This document shows, one piece after another, positions 1-8,499 of a stretch of DNA of 64,000 nucleotides. Under the pieces are notes generated by a model. The model was not told the DNA's origin, did no database searches, and saw only the letters and a program-made list of their open reading frames with translations. The DNA comes from CALUVN01 sp944323595. Its GTDB lineage: Bacteria > Cyanobacteriota > Vampirovibrionia > Gastranaerophilales > Gastranaerophilaceae. How positions within the stretch are numbered: the stretch's first letter is position 1; every line of letters starts with the position of its first letter. A program made the translations under genes and the position numbers. Where the stretch lies: the NCBI GenBank assembly GCA_963931255.1, contig OZ006972.1, forward strand, positions 1,364,001-1,428,000, in the 5' to 3' direction.

Positions 1-12
1 AATTTAGTGTGC

Positions 13-18
13 TATAAT
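13..18 (+). promoter_or_regulatory. -10 box of a probable leaderless promoter
   Basis: A perfect TATAAT ends exactly 6 nt before the ATG at 25. The -35 lies outside the window. The same 6-nt spacing recurs at other genes here, so transcription probably starts at the start codon. Confidence 0.5.
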
Positions 19-24
19 AAAATT

Positions 25-843
25 ATGAAATTGATTATCAAACTGTTTTTATTTCTGGTGATGTTAATTCCGCAGGCGGTACATGCGATTACGTTCAATG
101 TTGTAGTGCTTCCTGTTGATATTTTAAATGTGTGCAACAATTATTATTGTTTTCCGGAAGCATCGGAAATTCTTGCGCAGGACATAATACAAAATTTTAA
201 CAAAACGGATAAAGTTAAAGCGCCTGATTTGTATGAAATAAGGGCTGCTCTTGCTGCTGATACTGATTTATATAATACAACTGCGGCGGTGGTGAGAAAA
301 TACGATTATAACAACAGCATAGATTATGCCGGCTTGAAAAAAATTGCAAGAAATTTTGATGCTAAATCTGTTTTGATTGTATCAAGTGTGGTTGTTGCAA
401 ATAAAGGTTTGTCAAAACGAAGTGTTTGGGAAGTTCTGGAAATTTCCAGCGCTTTTGATATTGAACAATCCTACACTCTGGAATCCGGTGCGGTTTTGAT
501 TGATGACGTAAACGATATTGTTATGTGGAGTGGAAATTACAAAAGAATTCTGGGCGAAAAATCAGGGTTTTCAGCAAGAAATGCTTCTCAGGCAAATTCA
601 AAATTAGATACGCTGCGGATGTATTTTTCAGATATGATAGCACAGGATATAACACAAAATGTTATATTGAGATTTTTCCCGAAAACTATAAATCCTTTAG
701 ATCAAAAACAAAAAACAGATAAAAAAGAGATTTATAAAGAGGGGTCAATGCTCCAATTTGAAAAAACACTGCCAAAGTCAAAGTCCGAAGAAATTCCTGT
801 CACACCGAATGAAGAAATGGGTGAAATGATATTTGGAATTTAA
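25..843 (+). CDS. Exported protein of unknown function
   Basis: About 272 residues. The N-terminus is a signal peptide: Lys, a hydrophobic stretch LFLFLVML, then AVHA as a likely cleavage site, so the protein should be periplasmic or outer-membrane associated. The mature part has a CNNYYC cysteine pair near its start and a region (LAQDIIQNFN) reminiscent of periplasmic proteins that build outer-membrane or pilus structures, but I recognise no family. A GTG at 7 is in frame; the ATG at 25 is preferred because it gives a normal signal peptide and sits 6 nt after TATAAT. The tail is charged and low complexity. It ends converging on the next gene with a 4-nt overlap. Confidence 0.7.
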   Translation: MKLIIKLFLFLVMLIPQAVHAITFNVVVLPVDILNVCNNYYCFPEASEILAQDIIQNFNKTDKVKAPDLYEIRAALAADTDLYNTTAAVVRKYDYNNSIDYAGLKKIARNFDAKSVLIVSSVVVANKGLSKRSVWEVLEISSAFDIEQSYTLESGAVLIDDVNDIVMWSGNYKRILGEKSGFSARNASQANSKLDTLRMYFSDMIAQDITQNVILRFFPKTINPLDQKQKTDKKEIYKEGSMLQFEKTLPKSKSEEIPVTPNEEMGEMIFGI

Positions 844-1199
844 TATTCATTATCATTGCTTTGCTGCTGTAAAGATTCTCCCTGACGCATTTGTCCCGGT
901 CTTGTAATCGGACTGGCTTTTGTCGTTTGTGGAACAATGCGGTTTTCTTTAAAGCCTGTCGGTCCCTGATTAAAATTTTGTCCGGAATTTTGAATATTTC
1001 TTTCCAGCGGATTTTCAATTGATTGTTTGATTCTTGAATGTACTCCGGAGCCGTCAGAGGTTTCCGGCTGCGCTTTTATGTTTTTTTGAACTTCTGTCTG
1101 GTCGGCGATTCTGTCAAGTTCACAGAATCTGTCTTTCATATCAATATATGCCATTGTTGAAATTACAAGAACAGATAACGGTATTAGAATTTTTTTCAT
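840..1199 (-). CDS. Small membrane-anchored or secreted hypothetical protein
   Basis: 119 residues. The N-terminus KKILIPLSVLVISTMAYI is a short hydrophobic anchor or signal sequence; the rest is polar, rich in Gln, Asn, Pro and Arg, and probably disordered. A Shine-Dalgarno GGAG lies a suitable distance upstream of the ATG on the reverse strand, which supports a real gene. It converges on the exported protein to its left. No family is recognised; the composition suggests a periplasmic linker or small envelope protein. Confidence 0.6.
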   Translation of the reverse strand: MKKILIPLSVLVISTMAYIDMKDRFCELDRIADQTEVQKNIKAQPETSDGSGVHSRIKQSIENPLERNIQNSGQNFNQGPTGFKENRIVPQTTKASPITRPGQMRQGESLQQQSNDNEY

Positions 1200-1357
1200 A
1201 ATTTATTCTCCATTTTACAAATATATTAGATTGTTTATTCAATTTGTAAAATCTCCGTCAGGCTAATTCTAATATTTATTCCGTTATTGCATAAAGTAAT
1301 ATTCAATGTTAAAATATATATTGTAGAAATGATTACAGATGAGAGGAAATATTTATT

Positions 1358-1531
1358 ATGGCAAGATTAGTCAGACCAACCTGGGCAATCAGATGTGTTC
1401 AATCAGGCTGCAAAACTCTATTTGAAGTTGCACAGCTTGAAGATGGCAAACAACAGGAAGTTGTATGCCCTGCTTGCGGTGAACATTATGTTTATCCGAT
1501 ATTAAAAGACGATGAAAATACTCAGGAATAA
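1358..1531 (+). CDS. Small zinc-ribbon protein, coupled to the radical SAM gene
   Basis: 57 residues, starting at the ATG at 1358 behind GAGAGGAAA. Cysteines at positions 13, 18, 37 and 40 (CVQSGC, then CPACG) form a probable four-Cys zinc ribbon. The stop codon overlaps the start of the following radical SAM gene (TAATG), so the two are likely translated in a coupled way. The function is unknown; the context suggests a partner or an RNA- or substrate-binding accessory of the neighbour. Cysteine spacing, ribosome site and coupling make it convincing despite its size. Confidence 0.75.
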   Translation: MARLVRPTWAIRCVQSGCKTLFEVAQLEDGKQQEVVCPACGEHYVYPILKDDENTQE

Positions 1532-2499
1532 TGTCACCTCAATTAAAATATTTTAACGGCACTGACAAGTGTTACAATCAATACAGTGCGCATTTAAAGA
1601 ATAAATTCGGCGTTAAGGTTTATAAAATAACTCTTGATGCCGGTTTTTCGTGTCCTAATCGCGACGGCACTATTTCAAAAGGCGGTTGTATTTTTTGTGA
1701 TGAGGGCGGAAGTTTTTCGCAGGCGCATTCAAATCTTCTTTCAGTGCCGGAACAGGTAAATGTCGGGATAGAAAATCTAAAAAACAGATTTAAAGCGCAA
1801 AAATTTATGTCCTATTTTCAGGCTTATTCAAATACATATAAACCGGTTAACGAACTTGAACAGATTTATACCTCCTCACTTAATCATCCTGATATTGTAG
1901 GAATTTCAATAGGAACACGTCCGGATTGTATTGATGAAGATAAATTAAAACTTATTTCAGGCTTCAAAGACGACTACTATACCTGGATTGAATACGGGCT
2001 GCAATCCATACACAACAAAACTTTACGGCGGATTAACCGCGGGCATGATTTCGATTGTTTTTTGAAAGCTTACGAAAAAACTAAAGAGTACGGTATAAAT
2101 GTGTGCGTCCACGTAATTTTTGGTCTCTGGGAAACTCATGATGAAATTATGCAAACAGCCCAAAAACTTGCGGAATTAAACGTTGATGGCGTTAAAATTC
2201 ATATGCTGTGCGCATTGAAAAATACAAAACTTGCAGATATGTATTATGCCGGAGAAATTGACTTTATGGATGAGGATGAATATGTAAATACCTGCTGCGA
2301 TTTTCTGGAATATTTGCCGGAAACTACGACTATACACAGGCTTGCGGGGAACGGATTAAAAGAAACCCTTATAGCTCCTCAATGGCTCGGTGCAAAATTT
2401 GATTGTCTGAATAAAATTGACAGAGAATTTGTTAAGAGAAATTCATATCAAGGGTCTAAATATTGTAAACAGACTTTACAAAATTTGACAAGTATGTGA
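1531..2499 (+). CDS. Radical SAM protein of the YhcC/YtqA (TIGR01212) family
   Basis: 322 residues, normal for the family. The family-type cluster motif is visible: C41-PNRDGT-x5-GGC53-IFC56, which would bind a 4Fe-4S cluster and S-adenosylmethionine. Further family signatures are FQAYSNTY, GISIGTRPDC, WIEYGLQS and the HRINRGH-like segment. Members act in the cytoplasm; B. subtilis YtqA has been linked to tRNA wobble-uridine modification (the MnmL route), so a tRNA-modifying role is plausible but inferred. The start overlaps the stop of the upstream zinc-ribbon gene by one base. Confidence 0.9.
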   Translation: MSPQLKYFNGTDKCYNQYSAHLKNKFGVKVYKITLDAGFSCPNRDGTISKGGCIFCDEGGSFSQAHSNLLSVPEQVNVGIENLKNRFKAQKFMSYFQAYSNTYKPVNELEQIYTSSLNHPDIVGISIGTRPDCIDEDKLKLISGFKDDYYTWIEYGLQSIHNKTLRRINRGHDFDCFLKAYEKTKEYGINVCVHVIFGLWETHDEIMQTAQKLAELNVDGVKIHMLCALKNTKLADMYYAGEIDFMDEDEYVNTCCDFLEYLPETTTIHRLAGNGLKETLIAPQWLGAKFDCLNKIDREFVKRNSYQGSKYCKQTLQNLTSM

Positions 2500-2618
2500 T
2501 AATTTGAATGTAAAAAGACAGGTTTGTAACAAATTATTAACAAAAAATTATTCAGGTAGCAAAAAAATCTGTTTTCATGTATTAATGTGTATGCATAAAT
2601 AAAAAATTGGAGTCCAAA

Positions 2619-3338
2619 ATGTTAACAATCCAACCACAAGTTACAAATTCAGTTAAATTATCCCCTGCATTCGGTCAAAGACCTGAACCAAGATATCAAG
2701 AAATTGCGGAAGACGTAGATTATGTTGATCTTTCAGATATTAAACCCGCAGATGATGACGACGATGAAGCGAAAGGTACAAGAGCTTTCTGGGAAGAACA
2801 AAAAAGACAATTTGATGAAGCTGCAAATGATATTGCATTACCAAAACCGGTAAGAAAAGGTGCTAAAATATTTGCGATAGTTTCAGAAGCTGCAATTGAT
2901 GCAATTGCTGTATTTTGTACCGGAAAAATGGTAATTGGCGGTGCTCAAAAAGCCTTGAAGTCACCAAAAGTTAAAAATGTTCTTACAGGCGGCAAAGCTG
3001 TTCGCGGGGCAATGCATACTTTTGCCTCAGGTATTTCTAACGGAGCGTCTTCTTTAGGTCGTAGAATTGCTAAAACCGATTCATATAAAGCTGTTGAAAC
3101 TTTCTTAACAACAAATAAATATGCAAAACCTGTTACAGAAGGACTTAAAGCTGCAGCAGATGTTGTTTCTGAAAAATTCGGCGCATTACGAAAAACAGTT
3201 TCTGCTATTACCGCAAAACAATATAACAATGCAATATCCGGCACAATTGCAACAGGTGCAGGTATTGCAGGTGCTATTGATGAAACTGATAAATATATCA
3301 AAGCTCAAAGAGAAGAAGAAATTCAGGAGGCAGCCTAA
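2619..3338 (+). CDS. FxG-motif protein with Ala-rich helical region
   Basis: 239 residues from the ATG at 2619, chosen because GGAG precedes it; an in-frame TTG lies 12 nt earlier. The first 20 residues end in LSPAFGQRP, the N-terminal FxG segment shared with other proteins in the window. An acidic patch (DDDDDE) follows, then a basic, Ala/Gly-rich region with possible membrane or amphipathic helices (around IFAIVSEAAIDAIAVF and GTIATGAGIAGAI). No known domain is recognised. The stop overlaps the ATG of the next FxG gene (TAATG), so they form a coupled pair. Confidence 0.75.
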   Translation: MLTIQPQVTNSVKLSPAFGQRPEPRYQEIAEDVDYVDLSDIKPADDDDDEAKGTRAFWEEQKRQFDEAANDIALPKPVRKGAKIFAIVSEAAIDAIAVFCTGKMVIGGAQKALKSPKVKNVLTGGKAVRGAMHTFASGISNGASSLGRRIAKTDSYKAVETFLTTNKYAKPVTEGLKAAADVVSEKFGALRKTVSAITAKQYNNAISGTIATGAGIAGAIDETDKYIKAQREEEIQEAA

Positions 3339-3808
3339 TGGTATCAATTGCTCCTGTAAGTTTCGGTCAAAGTTTTGAGGGTTCTGCAACTCGGGCAGAT
3401 CGCAGAGAAAAGGTTGAAGATGCAACCTCCAAAACCGGTGCTGCTGTTGCAGGTGGTGCTGCAGTTAAAAAAAGCATCTGGAAACAATTCAACTCAACAT
3501 CCAAAATCGGACAGTTATCTCAGGAAGCACAAACTGCAATCAGAACTACTGCACAGGTTACGGACAAAGCAAATACTTTATTCGGTGCATTCAAAAATAA
3601 TGTCACAAGATTTAAAAATATAGCACTTGATTTTGCTGCAGGATTTAAATCTACACCTATAATTAAAAATGTACTGGAAAGTAAAGTTTATAGACGTATG
3701 GCAGGCGGTTTTGGCTATACGATGGCGGGCTTTGTATTCCTCAGCGGCGTTTTGAAAGCCGGTTCCGTATACGCTGCAAAAGCTGCGAATCTATCAAACG
3801 CACAGTAA
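3338..3808 (+). CDS. FxG-motif small protein with C-terminal hydrophobic helix
   Basis: 156 residues, starting at the ATG that overlaps the preceding stop; GGAGG lies just upstream inside that gene. The N-terminus MVSIAPVSFGQ carries the shared FxG segment within ten residues of the start. The middle is polar and Thr/Ala rich; residues about 122-145 (GGFGYTMAGFVFLSGVL) could be one membrane helix. No family is recognised. Its coupling to the upstream FxG protein suggests that the two act together. Confidence 0.75.
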   Translation: MVSIAPVSFGQSFEGSATRADRREKVEDATSKTGAAVAGGAAVKKSIWKQFNSTSKIGQLSQEAQTAIRTTAQVTDKANTLFGAFKNNVTRFKNIALDFAAGFKSTPIIKNVLESKVYRRMAGGFGYTMAGFVFLSGVLKAGSVYAAKAANLSNAQ

Positions 3809-3819
3809 TTTATAAAATA

Positions 3820-3848
3820 TTGAGAATAAAATAAAATCGTGCTAAACT
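3820..3848 (+). promoter_or_regulatory. Promoter of folP, probably leaderless
   Basis: TTGAGA at 3820-3825, a 17-nt spacer, then TAAACT at 3843-3848, followed 6 nt later by the ATG of folP. There is no ribosome-binding site between promoter and start, so the message would begin at or next to the start codon. Confidence 0.55.
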
Positions 3849-3854
3849 TCGGTT

Positions 3855-5003
3855 ATGCACGATTTTGTTTTTAAAGAGATTATTGACGCAGATATAAAAT
3901 TAGAGCTTTCTGCAATAGGCTTTGATTCATCTTATATACATAAGGCTTGTGAAAAATTTGAATATAAAAATATAAAAGTTTTCGGGCTTTCGATTGCGCA
4001 GGCTAATATTTTAAAGCAGACAGCATTAACTGTTGGTGCGGATTGTGCAACGCACCGTGAAACTATTACAGGACGAGTGGAAGCAACGGATTGCATTTTG
4101 TGCGGAAGTGTTTCACAGATAAAAAAAATAGCAGAGAAACTTAAATTTCAGCCTTTCGGCTTAAAGGTTCTCGGGTATCAGCTCGCGGAATATGTTTCCG
4201 ATGCCGGCGGAATTATGACGCCGAAAGTTGTCGGGATTTTGAATGTTACTCCTGATTCTTTTTCTGACGGCGGATTGTATAATGATTTTGAGAACGCAAA
4301 GGAGCATCTTTTACAAATGATAGAAGACGGCGCGGATATTATCGATATCGGCGCTGAATCTACAAGACCTCATGCTCAACCTGTGGAGGAGGAAGAACAG
4401 ATTAAAAAACTTCTTCCGATTATTGAATTTGCAAAAGATAAAATAGTTTTGAGCATAGATACACGGAGTGCAAAAGTTGCAGAGGAATGTATCAAAGCCG
4501 GAGCAAGGATTATAAATGATGTTTCCGGACTTGAATATGATTCAAAGATGGCGGAAATTATCGCAAAATATGATGTGCAGGTGATAATCCAGCATTCTTC
4601 CGGTGACACTGATTCTATGGCGGAAAACCACGTGAAAACAAATCTGGCAGATGAAATATTTCTTTCCTTGAAACAAAAAATTGATAATGCTATTAGGGCA
4701 GGAATCGGACCGGAAAATATAATTGTTGACCCCGGAATAGGTTTTGGCAAGACACGTGAGCAAAATTTTGAATTAGTAAAACGCATCGGCGAATTGCATT
4801 CTCTCGGTTGTCTTGTGATGCTTGGAGTTTCCCGCAAAAGTCTTTTAGATATGCAAGATAAAGATAATGATTATAAAGATATTTTTACAGTTGTGTTGAA
4901 TGCCCTTGCTCTGGAACGCGGTGTTGATTATTTGCGTGTCCATAACGTCAAACTTCACAGAGAATTGATTAATCTGATGAACAAGTTTAATGCCGTAAAT
5001 TAA
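3855..5003 (+). CDS. folP: Dihydropteroate synthase with N-terminal extension
   Basis: 382 residues. It joins p-aminobenzoate to dihydropterin pyrophosphate in folate synthesis, in the cytoplasm. The TIM-barrel core begins near residue 122: NVTPDSFSDGG at 130-140, then DIGAESTRP, SIDTR, INDVSG, DPGIGFGKT and GVSRKS, all classic DHPS motifs. Common bacterial enzymes are about 280 residues, so about 120 residues here are an extension of unknown role. It contains several cysteines (CATHRET, DCILCGS) but no motif I recognise. The gene has its own promoter and is followed by a large hairpin. Confidence 0.93.
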   Translation: MHDFVFKEIIDADIKLELSAIGFDSSYIHKACEKFEYKNIKVFGLSIAQANILKQTALTVGADCATHRETITGRVEATDCILCGSVSQIKKIAEKLKFQPFGLKVLGYQLAEYVSDAGGIMTPKVVGILNVTPDSFSDGGLYNDFENAKEHLLQMIEDGADIIDIGAESTRPHAQPVEEEEQIKKLLPIIEFAKDKIVLSIDTRSAKVAEECIKAGARIINDVSGLEYDSKMAEIIAKYDVQVIIQHSSGDTDSMAENHVKTNLADEIFLSLKQKIDNAIRAGIGPENIIVDPGIGFGKTREQNFELVKRIGELHSLGCLVMLGVSRKSLLDMQDKDNDYKDIFTVVLNALALERGVDYLRVHNVKLHRELINLMNKFNAVN

Positions 5004-5071
5004 CGGTCGCAAGATTATAACTAAAATCTCGATGTTTTCTCATTCATTTTCATTTGTAGTCATTATACGCG

Positions 5072-5158
5072 AGGAAAAGAAAATATTATTTGAGGACGAT
5101 AGCACGAACGAAGTGAGATGCGTGTTCCGAAAATGATATTTTCTTTTCCTGTTTTTTT
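5072..5158. repeat. Long hairpin with REP-like core and T-run
   Basis: Perfect 15-bp inverted arms at 5072-5086 and 5136-5150 enclose a roughly 50-nt core with the phrase CACGAACGAAGTGAG, and GTTTTTTT follows. It can act as a terminator for folP. The core resembles the ACGAGCGAAGCAAGT phrase of the tandem array at 21167-21776, so it may be a dispersed palindromic repeat element. Confidence 0.6.
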
Positions 5159-5270
5159 GAAAATTTTTTCATATCAGTTATCAAGTTTTCACTGTTTACA
5201 ATCAGCTATTCACTTTTTTATGTTCGTGATAAAATAAACGTAAAAATAACGAGTTTTTTAAGGAGAAGCT

Positions 5271-6713
5271 ATGGAAAATTTGAGAGATAAATACGAAGTT
5301 GTTATAGGTTTGGAAGTTCACGCGCAATTGAAAACAAAATCTAAAATATTTGCGCCTGACGGAACAGAATTCGGTAAAGAGCCTAATACTCAGACAAGCC
5401 CAATTACATTAGGAATGCCGGGGGTTTTGCCTGTATTGAATAAGGAAGCGGTTAATATGGGTATACTGACCGGTCTGGCTCTTAATTGTGAAATTCCGGA
5501 ACGCTGCAAATTTGACAGAAAACAGTATTTCTATCCTGATCTTCCAAAAGGATACCAAATCTCTCAATACGATGAACCTATTTGTGTAAACGGTTACCTT
5601 GATATTAAAGGCAAGAGAATCGGTATTACACGTGCACATTTGGAAGAGGATGCTGGTAAACTTGTTCACGCAGGCGCTGACGGGCTTGCCGGTTCAAGTT
5701 ATTCTCTGGTTGACCTTAACCGTGCAGGTACTCCGCTTCTTGAAATTGTATCAGAACCTGATATGAGAAGTTCTGATGAAGCAAGAGCTTATATGGAAGA
5801 ATTGAGAAACATTGTCCGTTATATCGGTGTATGTGACGGGAACCTTGAAGAAGGGTCTATGAGATGCGACGCTAATATTTCTATTATGCCGAAAGGCTCA
5901 AAAGAATTCGGTACACGTGCGGAAATTAAAAACGTAAACAGCTTCTCTGCTCTTCAACGTGCTATTGAATATGAAATTGACAGACAGATTGAAATTGTTG
6001 AAGAGGGCGGACAGGTTGTTCAGGAAACAAGATTATGGGATGACAACAGCCGCGAAACACGTTCAATGAGGGGTAAGGAAGATGCACATGATTACCGCTA
6101 CTTCCCTGAACCGGATTTGATGCCGCTTCAAATTTCCCGCGAATGGGTTCAGGAAATCAGAGATAAAATGCCTGAACTTCCTGCTCAAAAACGCGCAAGA
6201 TATCAAAGCATAGGTTTGAGCGAATATGACGCAAATGTTATTGTTGAACAAATGGGGCTTGCACTTTTCTTTGATAAAGTGCTGGAACTCGGCGGCAACG
6301 CTAAAATCGCTGTAAACTTTATTATGGGTGAAATTGCTGCTTACCTGAAAGAAGAACATATCGAAATTACTGATACTAAATTAACTCCGGAAAATCTTGT
6401 TGAACTTATCGGGTTGATTGAAAAAGGTACAATTTCAAATAATATCGGTAAACAAATTATTATTGATATGATGAAAGACGGTACAATGGCTTCTGAAATC
6501 GTTGAAAAACGCGGATTAAGCCAAATCAGCGATGAAGGTGCTATTAAAGCAATTGTACAAAAAGTTGTTGATGCCAACCCTGAACAGGTTGCTTCTTACA
6601 AATCTGGTAAAGTACAACTTCTGGGCTTCTTCGTCGGTCAGGTTATGAAAGAAACCAAAGGAAGAGCTAACCCGAAAACTGTTAATGAATTGTTAAAGGA
6701 AATACTTGGCTAA
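5271..6713 (+). CDS. gatB: Asp/Glu-tRNA amidotransferase subunit B
   Basis: 480 residues, full length. GatB binds misacylated Asp-tRNA(Asn) or Glu-tRNA(Gln) and, with GatA and GatC, amidates it to Asn- or Gln-tRNA. Visible family motifs: RKQYFYPDLPKGYQISQ (83-99), SLVDLNRAGTPLLEIV (144-159), GSMRCDANIS (195-204) and EIKNVNSF (218-225). The C-terminal third is the helical GatB/YqeY tail. AAGGAG precedes the ATG. No gatA or gatC is nearby, so the complex is encoded at separate loci. The stop overlaps the next start (TAATG). Confidence 0.97.
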   Translation: MENLRDKYEVVIGLEVHAQLKTKSKIFAPDGTEFGKEPNTQTSPITLGMPGVLPVLNKEAVNMGILTGLALNCEIPERCKFDRKQYFYPDLPKGYQISQYDEPICVNGYLDIKGKRIGITRAHLEEDAGKLVHAGADGLAGSSYSLVDLNRAGTPLLEIVSEPDMRSSDEARAYMEELRNIVRYIGVCDGNLEEGSMRCDANISIMPKGSKEFGTRAEIKNVNSFSALQRAIEYEIDRQIEIVEEGGQVVQETRLWDDNSRETRSMRGKEDAHDYRYFPEPDLMPLQISREWVQEIRDKMPELPAQKRARYQSIGLSEYDANVIVEQMGLALFFDKVLELGGNAKIAVNFIMGEIAAYLKEEHIEITDTKLTPENLVELIGLIEKGTISNNIGKQIIIDMMKDGTMASEIVEKRGLSQISDEGAIKAIVQKVVDANPEQVASYKSGKVQLLGFFVGQVMKETKGRANPKTVNELLKEILG

Positions 6714-7768
6714 TGTTTAAAAATACTAATCAAAAATCCAGTATGGAGTGCGAAATTTTCGAACAGCCGGAAATTTTGAGTAATATTTTAAATACTTATG
6801 TGGACGGAGAAGTAATTAAAATTACGCTTCCGGAAAATATTAATAAAGTTGTTCTTGTTGCAAGCGGTTCATCTTATAATTGCGCAAGATTTGCAGCCGA
6901 CCTTTTCGGTAATGTTGCACAAATCGAGGCAAGAGCAATTTATTCAAGTGAATTTCTTCTGAAATCAGCTGTTCCTCATGCCGAAGATATTCTTTATGTT
7001 TTTATAACACAGTCAGGTGAAACGTCAGATACTAATAAAGCTCTTAATAAGGCTAAGCAATTCGGTGTTCAAACCCTTTGTGTTACAAATAAAAAAGATT
7101 CAACTATATGGCAGGCCTCTGATTTTAAAATTGACTGTATGGCAGGTGAAGAAAAAAGTATTGCTGCTACTAAATCTCTTAGCGCACAGATGCTTTGTTT
7201 GAGTCTTATTATTCTTAAATACGCTCAGTTTAAGGGTATTGATATCACTAATCATCTTGCAAATCTGTCATCTTTGCCGGAAGTTCTTACGGATACTCTC
7301 GAGCATAAAGATTGCCTTGCAGATATGGCGGGATTTCTGTCAAAATTCCAAAATATAATAGTTGCTGCTGACGGTATTTCTTATGCTATAGCAAGAGAAG
7401 CCTGTTTGAAAATTAAGGAAACCTCTTACATCAATATTTCATCAAGTATTCTGGGTGAATTTATGCACGGGCATGTAGCTGTTTTGAATAATAAGGCTGC
7501 ACTTTTGTATATTTCCGTTGATGATATGAGTTATACAGCAATCAAAAATCTGAATAAAATTATAGAAGAATATGACACTCCTATATGTGTTATAGGTCAA
7601 TCAAATTCTCAGGTTGATACAAAATATGTTATAGGTGTTAATTATGAAAGCGAACTTGTAAAAAGTTTTGCGTGTGTTTTATTAATTCAGCTTCTTGCTC
7701 TGGAAATTGCGTATAAATTAAAACGAAATGTCGATAAGCCGCACGGATTAAATAAAGTCGTGCAATAA
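6713..7768 (+). CDS. SIS-domain protein, GlmS isomerase-like, without glutaminase domain
   Basis: 351 residues with two SIS (sugar isomerase) domains. Visible motifs are VASGSSYNCARFAADLF, TQSGETSDTNKAL and EKSIAATKSLSAQ, and the tail DKPHGLNKVVQ matches the end of the isomerase half of GlmS. The N-terminal Cys-nucleophile glutaminase of GlmS is absent, so it cannot use glutamine alone. Probable roles are an amino-sugar-phosphate deaminase/isomerase (NagB-II or AgaS type) or a frucose-lysine deglycase relative; the substrate is not evident. It is coupled to gatB by a TAATG overlap and lies upstream of two glycosylation genes. Confidence 0.8.
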   Translation: MFKNTNQKSSMECEIFEQPEILSNILNTYVDGEVIKITLPENINKVVLVASGSSYNCARFAADLFGNVAQIEARAIYSSEFLLKSAVPHAEDILYVFITQSGETSDTNKALNKAKQFGVQTLCVTNKKDSTIWQASDFKIDCMAGEEKSIAATKSLSAQMLCLSLIILKYAQFKGIDITNHLANLSSLPEVLTDTLEHKDCLADMAGFLSKFQNIIVAADGISYAIAREACLKIKETSYINISSSILGEFMHGHVAVLNNKAALLYISVDDMSYTAIKNLNKIIEEYDTPICVIGQSNSQVDTKYVIGVNYESELVKSFACVLLIQLLALEIAYKLKRNVDKPHGLNKVVQ

Positions 7769-7797
7769 ATAAAACTTGATAAATTTTGCGGGGTATA

Positions 7798-8499
7798 GTG
7801 AAATTATTAACGGTTATTCCTACATATAATGAGTGTGAAAATATAGAACCTCTTATTCTTAAAATTTTAGATGTTGTAAAAGGTAATATTTCTATACTTG
7901 TTGTTGACGATTCCTCTCCGGATGGCACCTCATTTATTGTTGAAAAATTGAGCAAAAAATATAACAATGTCCATCTGTTAATAAGACCTGCAAAATCAGG
8001 GCTAGCATCAGCTTATATTGAGGGGTTTCTGTGGGGAATTGATAACGGATTTGATACATTTCTTGAGATGGATGCTGATTTCTCACACAATCCTGAGTAT
8101 ATTCCGGAGATGATAGAAAAAATCCAGAACAACGATGTTGTTATAGGTTCAAGAATTGTAAAAGGCGGCGGATGTAAAAACAGAACTTTTTTGCGCGATG
8201 TGATAACCCGCGGCGGTTCTTTTTATTCCCGTTTAATTCTCAGCTGTCCGGTAAAAGACCTGACCGGCGGATTTAATATGTGGACTCTGGCGGCTTTGGA
8301 AAAAATTAATCTGAATTCAATTCTCTCAAAAGGTTATTGTTTTCAAATTGAGATGAAGTATAAGGCTTTTAAAAGCCGGTGCAAAATTGTTGAAATACCT
8401 ATAATTTTTGAAGACCGCCGCGCAGGAAAATCAAAAATGAGTTCAGAAATATTTCTTGAAGCAATGTTTGGAATTTTTAAAATCAGGAGTTCTAAATGA
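7798..8499 (+). CDS. Polyprenol-phosphate mannose synthase-type GT2 glycosyltransferase
   Basis: About 233 residues from the GTG at 7798 (MKLLTVIPTYNE), preceded by GGGG. A GT-A fold transferase moving a sugar, commonly mannose, from its nucleotide to polyprenyl phosphate on the inner membrane face. Motifs: VIPTYNE, VVDDSSPDGT, EMDADFSHNP (the acidic metal-binding motif), DLTGGFNMW and FEDRRAGKSKMS, the last typical of the DPM1 group. There is no C-terminal membrane domain. It overlaps the following GT-C gene by 4 nt (ATGA), fitting a pair in which this enzyme makes the lipid-linked donor for the next. Confidence 0.88.
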   Translation: MKLLTVIPTYNECENIEPLILKILDVVKGNISILVVDDSSPDGTSFIVEKLSKKYNNVHLLIRPAKSGLASAYIEGFLWGIDNGFDTFLEMDADFSHNPEYIPEMIEKIQNNDVVIGSRIVKGGGCKNRTFLRDVITRGGSFYSRLILSCPVKDLTGGFNMWTLAALEKINLNSILSKGYCFQIEMKYKAFKSRCKIVEIPIIFEDRRAGKSKMSSEIFLEAMFGIFKIRSSK

